From Rossellomorea aquimaris (GTDB lineage: Bacteria; Bacillota; Bacilli; Bacillales; Fictibacillaceae), in contig JAIVLN010000004.1 of the NCBI GenBank assembly GCA_020524245.1, positions 310,001 through 374,000 of the forward strand: 64,000 bases of DNA, written 5' to 3'. The number at the start of each line of letters is the position of its first letter. Within the stretch, counting starts at the first letter, position 1. A program made the position numbers and the translations under genes. Under the pieces are notes generated by a model that saw only the letters and a list, made by a program, of their open reading frames with translations, had not been told where the DNA came from and searched no databases. Shown piece after piece: positions 61,400 to 64,000 of the stretch.

Positions 61400-62701
61400 T
61401 TACATAATTTCTTTATAGACAAGTGGTGGTGCATCCACTTTTTCAGCTGAGATTGTGTAGGATTCACGTAGTTTCTTCAATACATCGTCTACGTTTTCCT
61501 GGTTGCTGTGAATAGTTGCGAGCGCTTCGCCTTTCTTCACTTCTTCTCCAACCTTCTTGTGAAGGACGATTCCGACAGCCAAGTCGATTTCAGATTCCTT
61601 CGTCGCACGACCAGCACCTAACCACATTGCCGCAGTTCCGACTTCGTTCGCAACGATTTCAGAAACGTATCCATCCCGGTCTGCTTCAAACGCAATTTGG
61701 TACTGAGCTTGTGGCATTTTGCTTGGATCGTCGATGACCGAAGCATCTCCACCTTGTGCAGCCAAGAACGTCTTGAACGCTTCAATTGCTTTGCCATTTT
61801 CCATGACTTCAATCAACATTTCACGCGCTTCTTCTTTTGTTTCTGCTTTTCCAGCAAGCATCACCATGAATGAGCCTAGCGTGAGGCAAAGCTCTTCCAG
61901 GTCTTTCGGTCCTTTACCGCGCAATGTATCCGCTGCTTCTTTTACCTCTAACGCATTTCCAATTGCGAATCCGAGCGGCTGGCTCATATCGGAAATAACA
62001 GCCATTGTGTTACGACCGACGTTGTTTCCGATTTTCACCATCGCATTTGCAAGTTCTTCCGCTTGCTCGACTTCCGTCATGAATGCGCCTGCACCTGTTT
62101 TAACGTCAAGCACGATTGCGTCAGCACCTGCAGCGATCTTTTTACTCATGATAGAGCTTGCGATCAACGGGATCGAATTGACCGTTCCGGTTACGTCACG
62201 TAGTCCATACAACTTCTTGTCTGCAGGCGTCAAGTTACCGCTCTGACCGATGACAGCAATCTTGTTCTTGTTGACGAGGTCGACGAATTCGTCTTTCTCA
62301 AGTTCAACGTGGAAACCAGGGACAGCTTCTAACTTGTCGATCGTTCCGCCTGTATGACCGAGACCACGGCCAGACATTTTCGCGACTGGAACGTCAAGCG
62401 CAGCGACCAATGGGGCCAATACGAGCGTTGTCGTATCACCGACACCACCTGTGGAGTGCTTATCGACTTTGATGCCTTCAATCGCAGATAGGTCGATTTG
62501 ATCACCAGACTCGACCATCGCCATCGTGAAGTTCGCGCGTTCTTCTTCCGTCATATCGGTAAAATAGATCGCCATTGCTAGCGCAGACATTTGATAGTCT
62601 GGGATGTCTCCATCTGTATATCCTTCAATGATGAAGTCAATCTCTTCTTTAGAGAGCTCTTGACCATTACGTTTTTTCTCGATTAAATCTACCATTCTCA
62701 T
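61400..62701 (-). CDS. pdp: pyrimidine-nucleoside phosphorylase Pdp
   Basis: Pdp splits uridine, thymidine and deoxyuridine with phosphate to give the base and (deoxy)ribose 1-phosphate. The 433-residue protein has the family signature [13 protein letters not shown] (about 107-119), an N-terminal helical domain ([11 protein letters not shown]) and [13 protein letters not shown] (about 79-91) with the phosphate-binding residues. Length matches B. subtilis (434). It follows the purine nucleoside phosphorylase genes at 18 bp, forming a nucleoside salvage operon. Confidence 0.96.
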   Translation of the reverse strand: MRMVDLIEKKRNGQELSKEEIDFIIEGYTDGDIPDYQMSALAMAIYFTDMTEEERANFTMAMVESGDQIDLSAIEGIKVDKHSTGGVGDTTTLVLAPLVAALDVPVAKMSGRGLGHTGGTIDKLEAVPGFHVELEKDEFVDLVNKNKIAVIGQSGNLTPADKKLYGLRDVTGTVNSIPLIASSIMSKKIAAGADAIVLDVKTGAGAFMTEVEQAEELANAMVKIGNNVGRNTMAVISDMSQPLGFAIGNALEVKEAADTLRGKGPKDLEELCLTLGSFMVMLAGKAETKEEAREMLIEVMENGKAIEAFKTFLAAQGGDASVIDDPSKMPQAQYQIAFEADRDGYVSEIVANEVGTAAMWLGAGRATKESEIDLAVGIVLHKKVGEEVKKGEALATIHSNQENVDDVLKKLRESYTISAEKVDAPPLVYKEIM

Positions 62702-62719
62702 GCGAAATCATTCCTTGTT

Positions 62720-63541
62720 TTAAACTTTTTCAATAACTGAACGTAATAATTGCTTAAATGTCGGTTTCGTGCGGTTCGCAACCTCTACAACTTGTTCGTG
62801 CGTCAACGGTTCGAGTTCCTCAGCGATTGCCATATCCGTGATACACGAAATGCCGATCGTTTTCATATCCATATGGCGGGCGACGATCACTTCAGGAACG
62901 GTGGACATTCCGACCGTATCTGCCCCAAGTGTGCGCAGCATCTTCAACTCAGCACGGGTCATATACGTCGGTCCACTTATGGAAGCATATACCCCTTTTT
63001 GCAATTTGATATCTTGCTCTTCTCCTACTTTTTCAACCAATTCAATGAGTTCAGGTGTGTACGCTGTACTCATATCAGGAAAACGTGGTCCGAGTTCTTT
63101 GTCGTTCGGTCCAATCAGCGGGTTCGCTCCTGTCAGGTTCAAGTGGTCCTCTATGATCATCAAGTCTCCAGCTTTGAAATCAGGGTTCATTCCACCACAT
63201 GCATTTGTGACAATGATCTGCTCAACGCCTAACCCTTTCATGACACGGACAGGGAAAGTAACTTCCTGCATGGAATATCCTTCGTAAAAATGGAAGCGTC
63301 CCTGCATGGCGACGACAATCTTACCGCTCATTTCTCCGATGACCAATTTCCCTGCATGCCCCTCAACCGTTGAGACTGGGAAGTGCGGAATATCCGCATA
63401 ATCAATGTAAGTGGCATTTTCGATTTCATCCGCAAAATCTCCTAGACCAGACCCTAAAATAAGACCGATCGTCGGTTGTTGCTCTGTGAACGATTGTATT
63501 TTACCTACTGATTCTTTTATTTGATTCATAAGGTTAGACAT
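62720..63541 (-). CDS. purine nucleoside phosphorylase paralogue, changed base-recognition residues
   Basis: A 273-residue trimeric-type purine nucleoside phosphorylase: phosphate-binding LGSGLGDFADEI (29-40) and GRFHFYEGYS (81-90), and GMSTVPEVIVARH (211-223). The residue equal to human PNP Glu201 is Met194 (GPTYMTRAE), and the one equal to Asn243 is Asp236 (ITDM). In the neighbouring copy these are Glu and Asn. Asp at this place is seen in methylthioadenosine phosphorylases and favours a 6-amino group, so this copy may prefer adenosine-type substrates (inference). ATG follows GGGGG, 16 bp after the next gene. Confidence 0.88.
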   Translation of the reverse strand: MSNLMNQIKESVGKIQSFTEQQPTIGLILGSGLGDFADEIENATYIDYADIPHFPVSTVEGHAGKLVIGEMSGKIVVAMQGRFHFYEGYSMQEVTFPVRVMKGLGVEQIIVTNACGGMNPDFKAGDLMIIEDHLNLTGANPLIGPNDKELGPRFPDMSTAYTPELIELVEKVGEEQDIKLQKGVYASISGPTYMTRAELKMLRTLGADTVGMSTVPEVIVARHMDMKTIGISCITDMAIAEELEPLTHEQVVEVANRTKPTFKQLLRSVIEKV

Positions 63542-63557
63542 GAATATCCCCCTTTAC

Positions 63558-64000
63558 TTACATGCTTTTGACAACTTGTTGGACAAGATCCATAAAGTTG
63601 GATTTTACTTTTTCCGTCGTTTCGATGACTTCATCGTGCGTTAATGGCTGATCAAGGATTCCTGCAGCCATGTTTGAAATACAAGAGATTCCGAGCACTT
63701 CCATTCCGCTGTGACGAGCGATCGTGACTTCAGGAACAGTAGACATTCCGACAGCGTCTCCACCCATGATACGAAGCATTCTGACTTCAGCTGGTGTTTC
63801 ATAAGAAGGACCTGAATTCGCGATGTAGACACCTTCTTGCATTTTCACTCCAAGATCCTGGGCAACTTGCTTTGCAATCCCTTGCAAACGCTCAGAATAT
63901 GCATCAGACATGTCCGGGAAACGTACACCTAGCTTATTGTCATTCGGTCCGATAAGCGGGTTGTCTCCTGTGTTGTTGATGTGGTCAGTAATCAGCATCA
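63558..64000 (-). CDS. punA: purine nucleoside phosphorylase, 6-oxopurine type (3' part, cut at window end)
   Basis: The visible 147 codons are the C-terminal half of a second trimeric purine nucleoside phosphorylase: TGDNPLIGPNDNKLGVRFPD, SGPSYETPAEVRM with the Glu of human Glu201, GMSTVPEVTIARH, and CISNMAAGILDQPL with the Asn of Asn243. These residues are standard for inosine and guanosine, and the sequence is closer to B. subtilis PupG than its neighbour is. The start lies beyond the window. It is tandem with the paralogue at 62720-63541. Confidence 0.93.
   Translation of the reverse strand, partial: MLITDHINNTGDNPLIGPNDNKLGVRFPDMSDAYSERLQGIAKQVAQDLGVKMQEGVYIANSGPSYETPAEVRMLRIMGGDAVGMSTVPEVTIARHSGMEVLGISCISNMAAGILDQPLTHDEVIETTEKVKSNFMDLVQQVVKSM

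Overview
This window is chromosomal DNA from an endospore-forming member of the Bacillaceae, and almost all of it is conserved backbone. The gene order follows the Bacillus subtilis chromosome from spoIVA through gpsA, der, ypfD, cmk, motI, ypeB, sleB, ypdA, gudB, mecB, the ypb genes, fer, serA, the res operon, spmAB, dacB, scpAB and the rib operon to lysA, spoVA, spoIIA, dacF and the nucleoside phosphorylases. Moderate GC, strong AGGAGG ribosome-binding sites, ATG/GTG/TTG starts and intrinsic terminators fit this. The genus cannot be fixed from the sequence alone. The placement of plsY, plsC, a type I pyrophosphatase, an InhA-type protease and bpsAB differs from B. subtilis and points to another genus, possibly a halophilic or alkaliphilic one (inference).

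Layout. 1-2.0 kb: 5' end of spoIVA, yphF, yphE and a SpoVIF-family gene. 2.0-9.9 kb: gpsA-plsY-der, yphA, ypzI, ypfD, plsC-cmk, ypfB and the c-di-GMP receptor motI. 9.9-17.7 kb: the sleB-ypeB germination pair, prsW, asparaginase, ypdA, gudB and mecB. 17.7-24.1 kb: ypbG to ypbB, including recS, two small unknown genes and a CBS protein. 24.1-29.7 kb: fer, a large secreted M6 metalloprotease, ppa and serA. 30.0-38.5 kb: a PHP-type phosphatase, an M23/LysM peptidase, the resABCDE cytochrome c maturation and redox-sensing operon, and rluB. 38.9-43.2 kb: spmAB and dacB, type III polyketide synthase genes bpsAB, and a 32-residue sporulation peptide. 43.3-50.4 kb: scpAB with an overlapping unknown gene, ypuF, ribT, and ribDEAH behind an FMN riboswitch. 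50.6-59.9 kb: ppiB, lysA behind a lysine riboswitch, the seven-gene spoVA operon and spoIIAA-spoIIAB-sigF. 60.0-64 kb: dacF, pdp and two tandem purine nucleoside phosphorylases, the second cut by the window end.

How it works together. Much of the window serves sporulation and germination. Promoter-like sequences for sigma H (spoIIA), F (dacF), E (spoIVA, dacB), G (spoVA, sleB) and K (the SpoVIF-family gene, the YjcZ-like gene) can each be read upstream of the expected gene. Housekeeping blocks cover phospholipid synthesis, ribosome assembly, chromosome condensation, riboflavin, lysine and serine synthesis, and cytochrome c assembly.

No rRNA, tRNA, transposase, prophage or CRISPR array was found. 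The most notable signals are: (1) a purine nucleoside phosphorylase paralogue whose two base-recognition residues look switched toward 6-aminopurines; (2) an inverted repeat whose left arm is copied only in read-through transcripts and can mask the dacB ribosome-binding region, with a sigma-E promoter inside it; (3) three unrelated intergenic tandem repeats that all have a 51-52 bp period and internal hairpins, plus a 21-bp repeat array near dacF; and (4) lysA and its lysine riboswitch directly downstream of spoVA with no visible terminator between them.
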